DNA of 64,000 nt from Cystobasidiopsis lactophilus (Eukaryota > Basidiomycota > Agaricostilbomycetes > Agaricostilbales > Chionosphaeraceae). Positions 22,810 to 36,496 of the stretch are shown piece by piece. The notes under the pieces were generated by a model. The model did not search any database. It had not been told where the DNA came from and saw nothing but the letters and a program-made list of their open reading frames with translations. Position 1 is the stretch's first letter. Each line of letters opens with the position of its first letter. The DNA lies in NCBI GenBank assembly GCA_001599975.1, contig BCIO01000007.1:66595-130594 (forward strand), given 5' to 3'. The position numbers and the translations under genes were made by a program.

Positions 22810-24283
22810 CTAGAAGGCGAGCTTGAAGTTCAGCTGACGAGCCTTGCAGGCAGCTTCGCACTCCGCACGGCCATCCTGCAACATGTCGCTCCTGTAAGGA
22901 CATCGACTGTCATCATGGTGGATCTGAAAGGAAGAGAGGTTGGGGCAGAAGGTGGGCGACTTGAGAGAGGGGAGAAGGACGATGTACGGGCTGACCCGGG
23001 GCGCGGTGATGTAGCCGACGCCGCGTTCGCGAAAGTAAGTGTAAGTGTAGCCCTCTGTTGTGAGCCATTCAAGTTGCCGAACCGACAGTCGTTCGATAGT
23101 AGTGCACCAGGTCGGATTGACATATGCCTCCAGCTTCAGTGATTCGATGGCCGGGAAGTCGAGGTGGATTGGCTGCGGCAGAACTTCGGCGAGGTGGCCA
23201 AGCTGAAGATCGAGATGACGAACGCAGGGATAGTGAGTGGCAACCGCTAGCGGTAAATGATTGGTCGTCAAGCTGACAAGAGCGGGCGCGACCTGGGCTG
23301 CCAGCTCTGAAATGTCGAACAGGCGCACGCCACTGTCCGAGCCCAAGTACTCGAGCGGAAGAATGCGGAGGTGAGAAGGCCAGCATTGGACGAGACTGGT
23401 TCTGTTGGATCGACGCCAAGAGAAGCCCTCAAGGTAGCTATACGCCATAATGTCAGCGACAGAAGGCGGGCACGCGGCGACAATGGTGGCGGCTTGAGCT
23501 GAGGTCATGCCGTCCATCCGGCAGGCTGTCACAAGGGGCGGGAAGACAAGGCCAGAATTGAAGAGACTGGAAGGCTCCAGCTCGTCTTCGAGAAGTTGAA
23601 AGCGTTCATCATTCAGGAAGGCCAGAAACCGCAGATTGACGGACCGTCGGATGATGGCCTGCAGCTGAGCCACTTTTTCCGTGTTGAAGAATACTCCTCT
23701 TGCGCCCCCAAAGCTGCGACTTGGCTTGAAGTGAAGCCACAGCGCTCGCGAATTTTGCAGCAGCTCCGCTCTCTGGTCGAGGTAGTCGACCCTGTCTAGA
23801 GAGCGCTGCGTGACTTCGGCAACTGGTACCCATGACATAGATTGTGACAATGAATCTGAAAGGGATTATGAGACCTGTTAGCGTTGCGCCAGACCTGCGA
23901 AACCAGTTCGCCGACCAACCTTCATTCAATCCGCGTTGGACCGGCTTCGTTCGTTATCAGTGAAATTTTGTCTCGTTTACAGCAGGAGGATGCATTACCT
24001 CCGACCGACAGTACTTCGTGCCTATCATTTTGATCCCGGAGAAGTCGATATCGCTGCTCGGTGGCGAATTTCAATGTGATCGCAGAATTTTGAGCAGCTA
24101 GAGTGCAGCTTACAGCCTGACAGTCCTCTACATCAAGCTCTGCGCGAGCGGAGAGAGGCTCTTGCTGACAAGCGAGATAGCAGACAGCGCGTAACGGTTC
24201 CATGGCTGCTCGCGCTCGACCAAGCCAAAGATCTGCGCCCAAAGCTCGAGCGGCAAGATCTCAATCGGGTCTCGTGCTAGCAT
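22810..24283 (-). CDS. F-box protein with leucine-rich C-terminal part, copy 1
   Basis: The first exon (24283 down to about 24130) encodes an F-box: MLARDPIEILPLELWAQIFG then YALSAISLVSKSLSPLAQSL. F-box proteins link substrates to Skp1-Cullin1 ubiquitin ligases. The long last exon (to 22810) is rich in leucine and shows weak LRR-like periodicity (CVRHLDLQLGHLAEVLP, AIESLKLEA, RQLEWLTTEG), ending CEAACKARQLNFKLAF. The region 23830-24130 between them is probably one or two introns; exact joins were not resolved. A paralogue lies directly upstream (24778-26190) with the same gene plan and a shared CEAACxARQ ending. Confidence 0.6.
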
Positions 24284-24777
24284 TTCGCAGCGCGTAGAAT
24301 ATCTCAGCAAAAGATGGCGAAGGTCGACGAGCAGATGGTGGAAGGGGAGAAAACGAGTCATGCAGCGGTGGCCGCCCGCCGTTACCGTTGCGCGGCACTC
24401 GTGTGTGCAAAATGGTGGTGGTCAAGCGTCTCGCATCTCTGTGCAAAGGCCTGCATCATGCGGGAGGGAGAGCTCGAATTCCAGAGCGCCATGGACCGAG
24501 TTCCAGAGCAAGATAGGTGGAGTCAAAACCCGAAAGTTCCGAGTGAAATCAAGTCACCCCCATGGGCACCGCTTTGCCCGAATGGTCCAGCATCCGCATA
24601 AAGCGCCCCTTGACGCCCTATCCAAATATTCTCTTCGTTCTGCCCTTCTTTCGACACCTTGGCCCTTGGCAGCTGCTACCTTTGGACCTAGGTGACCGGC
24701 GAAGCACAGACTCTTGCTATAGACAGAAAAGGTGAGATTGGATTGTAGCGGAGGATGAAGGCATACGTGGCCGGAAA

Positions 24778-26190
24778 TCAGACGGAAAAAGATTCGAATT
24801 GGCGCGCAACGCAAGCGGCTTCGCAAGCTGCTTTGCCATCGTAGGCCCAAGGATCCGCACCACGCCTGTAGCGAGTGCAGGGCATGTAGTTGAAGTGAAA
24901 GTGCTTGAGCGAGGTGCAAAAGGTGGGCGAATTGAGGAACGAGGTGAGGGCCGGAAAAGGGCTGACCGTTTCGGAGTAGGTACCAGTGTAAGCCCATTCG
25001 ATGCGCCGCACCGAGAGGTTGCCAACAGCCTTGCCCAAATCCGTCGAAAACCCAGCGCCCAAATGTAGCGTTTGAAGGGCTGGGAAGTCAAGGCGAGCTC
25101 CGGCTAAGGACACAGGGGCGCTAGTGACGGTAGAGTAGGCCGGCGGTCGGTAATCCAGGCAGTCGAGGCGAGGAAAGGTAGCACTGGCCAGCAATTCGGG
25201 ATCATCGGTGACGAGGCTAACAAGGTTGGGAGCCACAAAAGCCGCGAGTTCCGGGGATCGAAAGAAAGAGCTGTAGTAAATGTTTGTGAAGCAAGCGCGA
25301 AAGTCGAGCTTCGAGAGATTGAGATGCTTGGGCCACCAGTTGGCGCAGCTGTCCGTAATGCTGACATTCACCAAAGCGAGTTCAGTGACGGAGGGAGGGC
25401 AAGCCGAAAGAATGCACTGTGCATCAGTTGCTGCCATGCTAGCCAGCTTGCAAACTGTCAGAGTCTGAGGAGCGCGGAGGGTTGGAGGGCCAAAGAGGCG
25501 CGGAGGAGGGTGGGTGAATAAGGCCGCGCGGGTCCTGTAGTTGACTTCAAGGATTTTGATGTTCGCCGCAGCTAGGAAAGCTAGGCGCATCTGATTCACC
25601 TTTGCCTCGGGCACGCCTCTTGGGTCACGGCTGTATTTCCTGGTGAAATCAAAACTGAGGCGCTCCGTTCCAGCCAGGAGACCCGGATTTTCTGCAATTG
25701 TGTCGAGGAGTAATAGACCTTGCGCATGGTCCGCTGTAACCCAGGTGTTTCTGGCTTCTGCGCTAAAAGTTTCAGCGCACCTTCACAGCTTACCGAGGGC
25801 ACACGAACTTTTCGACGAGGTTCCCTATGCGCAACCGAATTAAAAGCGAAACAAGCGCTGTTAACTCGAATCCCACCTGTCGACAGCGGTAGGTGGCACC
25901 CCATTTTCTGACTTCTTGCAGCGTGATGGTGCTGCACAAGTCTCAGAAACTAAGCCAGTGCGCACCCAGGCCGGTCGCTCACATGTTGACAGTTTCCCAA
26001 ATCAGGGGGCTTCACCAGCGCGTAGAGGTACTTGCTGACGGTGGCGATGTACACCAAAGAAGCACGGACCTCGCGCTTAGGGGAAGGACTTTGGTCAAGT
26101 CGCGCGGCTTTTGCTCGGTGACTTGGCTCGCTGACCTGACAGGCTCTTTGTGATCAACTTTGAGAGCGCCTGTATGCAAACTGGAAGAGC
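24778..26190 (-). CDS. F-box protein with leucine-rich C-terminal part, copy 2
   Basis: Tandem paralogue of the neighbouring F-box gene. The large exon (about 25780 to 24778) reads GLLLLDTIAENPGLLAGTER, NIKILEVNYRTRAALF, SACPPSVTELALVNVSITDS, and ends DGKAACEAACVARQFESFSV. Alignable landmarks in copy 1 are AACPPSVADI and CEAACKARQ. The upstream exon near 25985-26110 carries an F-box end in the right place (ASLVYIATVSKYLYALVKP). The N-terminal start was not resolved and the start coordinate is approximate. The 390 bases up to the next gene hold nothing recognisable. Confidence 0.5.
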
Positions 26191-26585
26191 GGGAGTGGCG
26201 CTAGGGGCAGGGAGTGCGTTTGACAGGTCGAGCCTTGGGATGTGATACTGGGCGGCAAAGGGGCCGCCTGGAGGACTTTTCAAGCCCGAGGAGTTTGTAA
26301 ATGTGTCACAGCCAAAGGTTTTGGGGGCTTTTTGGAGCGAATGAAGTGGCTGGGTCGGGAAAAGAGCTCGACAGCCTGTCGCCGCTCAGGCCAAGTTCTT
26401 TGCCGCGGACGCCTGACAGCCTGCGGGTCTCGGGGCAAGCTCTATTGCATGCTCTTAAATACTAGCATTCCAGTCTCTGGGCGTGTTAATGTTCCTTTCC
26501 GGGGTCGCCGTTCCGCTCTTGTGGGCACTTTTGACAGGCTTCGGTCTGGTTCGGTTCGCCTCGAGTGAGCTCACACCCGCTCGTT

Positions 26586-28870
<2,285 letters not shown>

Positions 28871-29181
28871 GCTTGCTCCCTCGTCCCGGTCCAAGCTCCG
28901 CCACCCTCCTCAATCTTGTCATGATGGTTTGGATTTTTTTTTCCGGTCCCCGAGTGGCGGCTCGATCCTGCTCTTTCTCCAGCTCCATATCTTTGTTCTG
29001 CTACGCGTCCTTGGCTGTTTGTCGGTGATGAATGTCCCTGCTTGCTTCAGCCGTGGCCGCAGGAGGGAATCGCATCACTTCATGTGCCTTCTTGCCTTTC
29101 GCCGCGGAGCCAGACTAAGGGGTTAATAATGCCAGGCTGGACTCTTCTTTCTGTGCCACGGGCTTGCGTTGATCCAAAACC
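28871..29181. promoter_or_regulatory. Divergent promoter between PFK-2/FBPase-2 and a flavin monooxygenase
   Basis: 311 bases between divergent start codons, including a T-run near 28930-28941 and a TC-rich stretch after it. No gene is seen. Shared regulation of the two flanking genes is possible but unsupported. Confidence 0.4.
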
Positions 29182-31178
29182 ATGGCTTCGGTTTGCGTCG
29201 TCGGTGCTGGGCCCCAGGGCTTGACGTTGGCTCGAGCTTTAAAAGAAGACGGCTTCAAAGTCACAGTTTTGTGTGCGGATTCGGACCCAGGCGGACCCTG
29301 GTCTAAAGACCATATGGCTCCAGGTGTGTACTTTTGGAGTGCGAGGAAGGTGATCGCATTTAACCCGGGAAACAAGGCTTGCACTCCCAGTCGCCTGGCA
29401 TAACACTCGAGCTAGCGTAGCGTTCCCTTCTTTAGTGTTTCGGAAAGAGTGCGAAGCTAATGCCATCGCAATGACATCGCAGTGGGCTGCCGTTCACCGA
29501 CGTGGAGAAGGAAGGGTGGTTTTGGCACGGCCTCTTTATTCCCGCCCCGAATTACAACCGATACCTCAATGTAGGCTTGTCCGCTGTCTCCTTTCCTTCA
29601 TCTCACTGAAAGAGGAGGTAGCGCTACGTGGACACCTTCCTCCCTGGACTGATCCGCTTCAATACCCGGGTCACGCACATCGAGAGGAAAGGAGACCAAC
29701 CCGGCTGGACCCTGTCCATCTCGTCCAATGGTACCATCACTCAAGAGTGTTACGACAAAGTCGCTCTTTGCACCGGCGTGGACAACACGCCCAAGATCCC
29801 AGCCGTCTTTCAGGCCTCCACCGAGCTCGAAGTGATCCACTCGGGCGACGGCGCCGATGCCTATGAGCGAGTCCTGAAGGCTTCTGAGGCCGATCCAAGC
29901 AAGCCTGTGCTCGTCATTGGCTTTGGGAAGAGTGCGATCGATGCGGTTGGCTGGGTGCACAAGAACGGACGCAAGCCCGTGCTAGCGTTCAAGAAGCCCA
30001 TGTTCTTGATGTCCATGGACGCCCCACCTCCTTTGAAAATGGTGCGCAGTCGGTGCGTTGCATTCCCTATGCAGATTACCCTGTCATGCCATTTTGATGG
30101 ATGGGGTGTTCAGGCTCCTGACTTACTTTTGGCCGGCAAGAGTGATGACCACCAAATGGGAGTGCGTCTCTCTTTCACTGCCACTTGCACTCGAGCAAGA
30201 ATACTCACGTCCAGGCGCACTAGAAACTTCCTGCACAATACTCGAATTGGCACTTGGCTGGTGCCCAAATTTTTCGGCGCAATGGTTGGGAAGTCGATCA
30301 AGCTGCAGAAGCTGGAAGACGGCCACGCACTCAAAGTCACGCTGGACGACGTGTTTTGGAAGTTGCAAATGGCCGGCGCCGTTCCGATGGTCGAGGACAA
30401 CTTCTTCGACCTCTTCCACCAAGGCAAGATCGACTTGGTTGGGCCTACCGATGTGCAATCGGTCAAGGAAAGGACCGTAACATTCTCCAATGGCGAACAG
30501 CGAGAGGTGTCGGCCGTCATCTGCGCCACTGGCTGGACCAACTCGTTCATCAACTTGTTCGAGGAGGAAGATGCTTTCGAGCTCGGCTTCACAAACCGAC
30601 CTGCGGCAGAGATCATCCTTCCTGTGGACCATTTGTACCTCAAAAGCGCGCCAGCTACTCCCAACAACCATCCGGGCCCTTTGCTCTGTGAGTGCCTCGC
30701 TTGTGTGCGCTGGACCAAAGTCTGAAGTAGTATCGAACTTGCAGATTGGGGCTTGATTCCAACCGGACAGAAGACCTGGGCCGAACGGGATCTGGTCGTC
30801 GGCAACACCATCTTCCCTTCAACGGGCGGGGCCATCTTCGAGGTGCATGCTCAATTTCTCAGCAGCTGGTTCCTCCGCGACCCATTCCTCAAGGTTGCAT
30901 CAACCCGAGAAGAGGCTTTGCACGAGTGTGAAGTCGAGAACGCTTTTCTGCGCCAGCGCTACCCGGAGCGAAACCTCTTCGAGCTTAGCATCCCGCCTTC
31001 ATACGTCCTCTTCTTCGCCTTCGCTCGCTATGTGGACTCTATGCTGGACAAGATGTCCCTTCCGACGTACAGAGGGGCGACGGGACTCTGTTGGCAGGCA
31101 GGCGACTTCAGCCTGGAGCAGCTTGATCACTTGCAAAAGGAGCGGGCGGAGTTGCGCGCCAAGCTGCTGTCCTCTTAG
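29182..31178 (+). CDS. FAD/NADPH flavin-containing monooxygenase-like protein
   Basis: The N-terminus MASVCVVGAGPQGLTLARAL is an FAD-binding GxGxxG fold, followed by DPGGPWS. A second dinucleotide motif VLVIGFGKSAIDAV (about 29911-29950) fits the NADPH site. In between are GWFWHGLFIPAPNYNRYLN, FLPGLIRFNTRVTHIERKGD and CTGVDNTPKIP, and later VSAVICATGWTNSF, the ATG motif of the family. The protein ends LQKERAELRAKLLSS at 31178. There are four or more introns; the one ending GAGGTAG just before RYVDTF fits well. The join between the first exon (to about 29323) and the exon around 29500 is not in frame with the simplest splice sites, so a small exon may be missed or the gene may be damaged there. 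The substrate is unknown. Confidence 0.75.
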
Positions 31179-31280
31179 AGCGTCTTTTTCTTTAGAATGC
31201 AATGCCCTCTTCTACCTTTGCCAAGTCTTGTTACAATGTGGATGGAACAGCACCATATTATTTTTGTAAGGGTGGCAAGT

Positions 31281-33615
31281 TTAGTCAAACACCCAAGCGC
31301 TGAGCTTGTGGCCTGCGTGATTGGTTTTGAGGCTCTGAGCATGCTCGTACTCTTTCTCGTATGCCGATAATTCGGGTAGATCAGAGGTGAAGTCCATCTC
31401 TGAGGCCTTGCGGAAGCGGAAGTTGCGCTTGTAGCAGCACCAAAACAGCCAGATCACTGCGCGAGTTCGTGATTTCTTAGTCTTCGAGCACTCCGAAGAT
31501 CTACAAAAGACTCACAAGCGTCCACCCAGCACATACCATAGGCGAAAATAAACGAGTCCGTCTTAAAGCCTGATAAACGAGATTGAGAAAAGCCGCGCGG
31601 CCGGTTGCCCCAGGATTGGACTTACCACCCGGCTTGAAGTTTGAGTAGCCACTGATGCCGAGGACGACCGTCGCGCCAACAAGGGCAATCCAGGCAGCAT
31701 AGGGCTGGAAAGGGGAGCGGTAGGGCAAGAAAGTCTTGCGGTCCAAGCCTTGCGCCTTCATGCCGGCGTTGAATCGGAGCCAAGTCCTGTTTCTCTGCCG
31801 TCAGCACGCAGGCTTTACAGAAAAATGATGCGATCGCGTACGTCGCCATAATCTAGTCATGGGGTTTAGTGAAAGCGACGCCAAAGAAGTGAAACGAAAG
31901 ACGCACCAGCCAGTTCATAAGCTGCCCAGCCGTGACCAACGACACCCACCAGCCCAGCACCTTAGCAGTACCTGCACTGACGGACAGATATGACAAACAG
32001 CTGATTGCCGAACTCGCAATTACCTTATCGCAAATTAGATTAGCCAAATGGTTCTCAATCAATTGGTCCCTCAAAAACTTACGGCCATGTATGGGTTGCC
32101 ATGTCGGTTGGTCCAGGTGAAGATCTTGGGAGCCTGACCCTTCTTTGCCAAGCTGAACAAGCTGCGGGACGTGCCAAACATGTAGGCGTTGGCCGAGCTG
32201 AAGATCGAGGTGGCGATCAAGGCGTTCACGATGTCTGGCAAGATGGTGATGCCCATCCGGTTCATGCCCAGCACATAAGGCGAAGCGGCGGCAGTCGGTC
32301 CAGTGCCAGACAAAAGGCCAGGGTCCTACCTTTATCCCTGAGATCTGGTGCCAGGATGCGTAAAAGGGACAACACACATTGAAAGGGCAGACGATTCCCA
32401 CAGCCAAGGAGCCAAGGATGAAGAACGCGGTCAAGCGATAAATGATCTGCGCGTCCATAAGCGAAGGATGGGCTGGACTGAGAGGAAGGACAAACGGAAG
32501 TGAAAGCTCGTGGCATCGTGCGACGCGGGTTCACGGCTTCTCCTGCAACCATGCTAATGTACTCTGGCCCAGCGACCAAGAAAGCGCTGTTGATGAGGGC
32601 AATGACGAAGCCTTCGAAGCGGCCGGTGGCGCCATTGCCTCGGCTGTTGAATGCACCCGGGTTGTTCCAAAACTGAAAGCCGTACGCTTTGTGTTGCGGG
32701 TTGCCACCGACCATGGTGATGAAGGTGAAGCACAGCATCGAGATGATAAGGATTAATTTGCCCAGCGCCAACCAGAATTCTGCTTCCCCGAACCAACTGA
32801 CGCTCCAGATGTTGAGACAGAAGTAAACCACAATGAGCACTGAGATGAGGATAGCAGGGTGTAGCGGATTACTGAAGGGCCAAGACTGGGTAAGACAGCC
32901 TAAAAGTGCCTAAAGCATCTGAAACTCACTCTTGAGTCCAATAACCGATGACCGTGTTAAAGATGTTGATTTCGAAGCAGATCAGTGCTGCTTGAAAGAT
33001 GAAGAAGTTGTAGCCAGTCATTACGCCGTATGCCTCGGAAACAAAACGATCCGCCAGGGCTGCAAGCTATCGTCAGCCACCCTGCCTTCGCCTCTGTCAA
33101 GTCAATCTCACCGATGAAAGAGCCATCCAGAGGGAATTTGCCAACAGTTTCAGCCTGGCAATGAGCTTTGCGCGACATGTGAGATTTGCCAAAGTTTTAG
33201 GCATGGCGATCAAGGACACTCACCGACCAAGAAAATGACGATGACCCAGAGCGTCACAGCCATGAACAAGTTGGCCGGGCCACCTGCAGCCAAAGACTGC
33301 CCAATCGCCACGAAGCTGGAGAGCGAAATGCCCGCAAAATCAGAATTTGCGAGATCGCCCGCCCGTGATTGGGAGCAAGCCTCACAGAGCAGCGCCGACG
33401 GTGCCGGCGAGAGCGAGCAGTTGGATTTGTCGAGGGTTGAGCTTTCGATGGACAAACTCGACGTGGCCAGCGGACATCAAATCTGTGACCTCGACGAAAA
33501 CGCCGTCACTGCCAGTGGCGCCTTTGCCGGTGCCCTTCTCCTTGTCACCCGCCACATTGGCCGACGACCGGTTGGGCGAGTCGGAGTGGGTGAAGGACCT
33601 GACTGAGGCAGGCAT
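31281..33615 (-). CDS. Amino-acid permease (APC superfamily)
   Basis: A plasma-membrane amino-acid transporter of the fungal AAT family, with about twelve membrane segments spread over at least nine exons. The start MPASVRSFTHSDSPNRSSAN at 33615 leads into the family's entry motif RKLNPRQIQLLALAGTVGAA and then GQSLAAGGPANLFMAVTLWV. Other landmarks are VMTGYNFFIFQAALICFEIN, FLVAGPEYISMVAGEAVNPR, SIFSSANAYMFGTSRSLFSL, GQAPKIFTWTNRHGNPYMAV and WLRFNAGMKAQGLDRKTFLP with YRSPFQPYAAW. The C-terminus is hydrophilic and ends LSAWVFD with the stop at 31281-31283. Specificity cannot be told from sequence alone. It converges with the monooxygenase gene, with about 100 bases between the stops. Confidence 0.9.
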
Positions 33616-35028
33616 CCTTGCAAATTATTTGGTGGTTGAAGAGGAAGCCGGGGTGGCAGTGGGCTAATCGTCGTGCCTTCATTTCCCGCAGGACGCCAAG
33701 CCCAATTGGGAAAAGTGCGCCAAGGGGGCGGAAATTGAAGGCGGACGAGGGAGACGCGCTGCTTGCATGTTAGGGTCGTGTGCATCGAGCACTAGGGCTG
33801 ATAAGGGATAAGGGCGAGCGTCGCTCCACCCGAATCCATGTGGGCAAAGAGACGCGCGTGAAATTGTTGGATGGCCGGGGCCTTCGGTTGCGTTGCCGGC
33901 GCTTGCCGGATCAGGGAGGGCAGACATCATCGTTGACGAGACGGAGCCGTCTGTCACAGACCAAGAAAGAGGCCGCAAATCAATGCGGGTGGCAAACTTT
34001 GAGAGGCCGTAGCGGGCTTCACGACACAAGTCAATTCTTTGCGCTGTACAGGCACGGGCAACACTCTCAAGTCTAGCGGTCTAGGGCATTGAACAGGATG
34101 TAAAGAGTGTTGAGGTCATGTCGCCGATTTGCGCCAAGTTGGGCTTGGAGAGCGACCGCGACTTGCTGCCGGCTTCATCTGTCTTCTCCTGCTCTCTGTG
34201 TCTGCTTCTTTCGTGAGCTGAACATGCTCAAACAATGCTAGCAAGTGTGCGAAGTATAGAATGTCATTTCTGGCTGTGTTGGCGGCTTGATTCCGCACAG
34301 CGCCATGATGCATTGAAGCAGCCTTCCTAACAGCCGCGACAGCCAGCCCTGAACATGTCCTTTTGCAAGACCCTCGTTGCACTACAAAGGAAAGCCCGCC
34401 AGGAAAGAAGGATCTTCTCGCTGGCCTCGAACTGCTGCCTCCGAGCTCCTTGCCAATTTCTGTCGATGTCCAATGAATCGCCACAAACATTGGGCTCCTT
34501 CTTACGTCTGCCCTGAATGCTTCTCATAAGAATCATGCTCAACCTCTGTCGGTGGAAGCAAAACTGCTTCTTGACTTTCATGCCGGTGCACTGAGAAAGT
34601 ACGCCGTCCAGCCTCCATCCTGTCTCGAAGCCTCCCCAACTCTGCCTGCATAAGACCTCGAATTTCTTCTTGCAGCTGATGCCCTCTTTGAGGACAAGAA
34701 TAGGCTGCTTTCGCCTCAATGTCTGGCACTACAACTGGCTCTCCCATCCTCTCTCCCTTTAGGTGACACGTTGCCTGAAGATTGACGAGTGGCCCTCCGG
34801 AATGCGTTTTCGTCTCAAGTTGCAAGTTTCAGGCTGCAGTGGTTCGTCCAAGTGGCAAGAGGCTGTGCTCGTAACAGGACTCGACAAGGCCTTCTTCCTC
34901 TTGCCCGCCACCTAGTTCTCGAAGGCAAGAGGTTCCTGCATTCTCGTTGACCTGAAACCAGCTCTGCCTTTCCATCTGCGGTTGCGAAAAGGACGCCTTC
35001 CCGCGTAGATCAACGCGCGCTTTAAGCC
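33616..35028. other. 1.4 kb with no confident gene
   Basis: The minus strand has two short coding-like stretches (34502-34825 and 34829-35197), for example RGLMQAELGRLRDRMEAGRR, which could be a coiled coil. They are in different frames, show no clear splice joins, and match no family I recognise. The proximal part presumably holds the permease promoter. Confidence 0.3.
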
Positions 35029-36135
35029 ATGACTTCAAACAGGCGCCCTGAGAAAGTAAGTCTTGGGCTGGCTTTCTTGACTCCAGAAACATCGTAAATA
35101 CCCCAATTTTGTGCAGCCGCCGACAAAGAATGAATCCAACCTCGAGTTCAGACCTTTCCTCGGTCAACCAGGCGACACGCCCTACCGTTGCCCACACGAG
35201 GGATGCTCTGAGACAGAAGGTTTCGCCAGTGCGGCCTCATCGTCAGTCGCTTGGATCAATCACGCCGTTGCGAGGGGGCTGGATAAGCAAGGACCATGAT
35301 GCACAAATACACGCGCTTGATATTGTCGACTGCGCCCACGGCGGAAAGCACCACGGCGAAGAAAAAGCAAAGGCCTGTCGGTAGGTGCTGACTCTTGCTA
35401 TGCTGTGTCCAATTGAGTATCAAAAGATTTGCCAATGTCTTTCTTCTATGCAATTACGGCGTTTTGCATCCTGCACATCGGTTTCCCGGGGACTTGCGCG
35501 TTTGCCCGTTTGGTTCATGATTTGGCTGCCGAAAGATAACTCGCAGCTTAGCTATCTTCACGCAGTTTTCACCACTTTGCGTGTGCTCTGCATGAGTGGC
35601 ATGTAACCCAAGAGGAAGCCAATGGATGCAGGTGAGTTGTCCTTCTGAGCAATAACCCAAGCTCACTTTTGGCATTGCAGGGGGTTCATCACCTGCCATC
35701 ATAATGAGCTACATCCTGCACATCCTTACCCTCTTGATCTTCACCAATGCCCGTAAGATGGTTTCTGTGTGTGTCGGATTTCGAGCTTAAGCTAATGCTT
35801 GCTCTGTGGTACAGTGGTCACTTCCCATGCCATCAGGGCACTCATGCCAATCTTGAGGAAGCGAGAGTCTGCGTGTACGAAGTGATTGGCACTTAGTGAG
35901 CATCAGCTCACGTCAATTTGCGCAGTTGGAACAATGGCCAGTTGCCATGCCGTCACGCCGACGGCCTGCACAACGCGCATGCACCGGAACACTTGACCCA
36001 CTTCACAGGTGATCATCGGCCGTAAGAAGTTGTCCGACCTTTTGTGCCCCGATTGACACCTCTGCCTTACGGTGGCTGGCACTGCGAGCATGAGGTCCAA
36101 GCCCATCTTACCCCTGCCCACGCAAACGCCTGCCA
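35029..36135 (+). CDS. Cys/His-rich protein built from serial mini-exons
   Basis: The first exon is probably 35029-35055 (MTSNRRPEK), followed by GTAAGT and a second exon from 35117 with a C2H2-like half finger (TPYRCPHEGCSETEG). After it come short exons, most bounded by phase-2 introns: one ending at 35380 (VDCAHGGKHHGEEKAKAC), 35427-35480 (FLLCNYGVLHPAH), 35566-35631 (FACALHEWHVTQEEANGC), 35681-35752 (GFITCHHNELHPAHPYPL then DLHQC), 35815-35895 (GHFPCHQGTHANLEEARVC), one from 35926 (GQLPCRHADGLHNAHAPEH), and a coding-like unit ending at 36135 (YGGWHCEHEVQAHLTPAHA then NAC). Each carries C-x(4-6)-H, and most a Cys 8-11 residues later. A metal-binding or disulfide role is inference. Weak points: the intron 35896-35925 would be only 30 nt, the second/third exon join uses poor sites, and the join into the last unit is unresolved. 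A further similar exon may start at 36213 (PKAFDIEACAVSPALSH). Confidence 0.5.
35381..36135 (+). repeat. Tandem mini-exon units encoding C-x(4-6)-H-x(8-11)-C
   Basis: Five consecutive exon units (35427-35480, 35566-35631, 35681-35752, 35815-35895 and from 35926) begin with the third base of a split codon, and the first four end with two bases of the next, so they are symmetrical phase-2 exons that can be duplicated without breaking the frame. LHPAH occurs in two units; EEA or EEK-A precedes the last Cys in three. Spacer introns are about 85, 49, 62 and 30 nt. DNA-level identity between units is low, so the duplication is old compared with the array behind TFB2. Confidence 0.5.
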
Positions 36136-36496
36136 GTAAGCCTCCCAAGTTTTCATCTCACGGGCGTCTCAATTAAGTTCTCAATTAAGTTCTCCCTGGT
36201 AGTCGTGAGCAGACCGAAGGCCTTCGACATTGAAGCCTGCGCCGTTTCGCCCGCCCTCAGCCATGTACAATACTACCTTTCAATTGATCTGTTGTCGATA
36301 CTTAGCTCCTTTCCTAACTTGTACAAATTGTACGCTCCTTCCAGCCCTCCTGCTGTGCAATCATCTCACTTTGATTCGCCACCGGCCTTTGCCACCTGTG
36401 AAATGAAGCGAGGGGTCACGAGGGTCTCGCCCAGAAATTTTTGTTGCTGTTTAGCTCTTGCTCTCCGTCTTCAACAGGCGCCTCAGATTTGTAGCG

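Noticed and set aside
26242-26568. 108-codon plus-strand ORF between F-box copy 2 and the PFK-2 gene
   Set aside because: Arg/Gly/Ser-rich with no conserved feature and no splice context; taken as chance.
35704-36025. Small secreted peptide starting MSYILHILTLLIFTNA with a dibasic site
   Set aside because: It uses the same splice sites in another frame; the phase-2 frame gives repeated Cys/His motifs in every exon, which is far less likely by chance.
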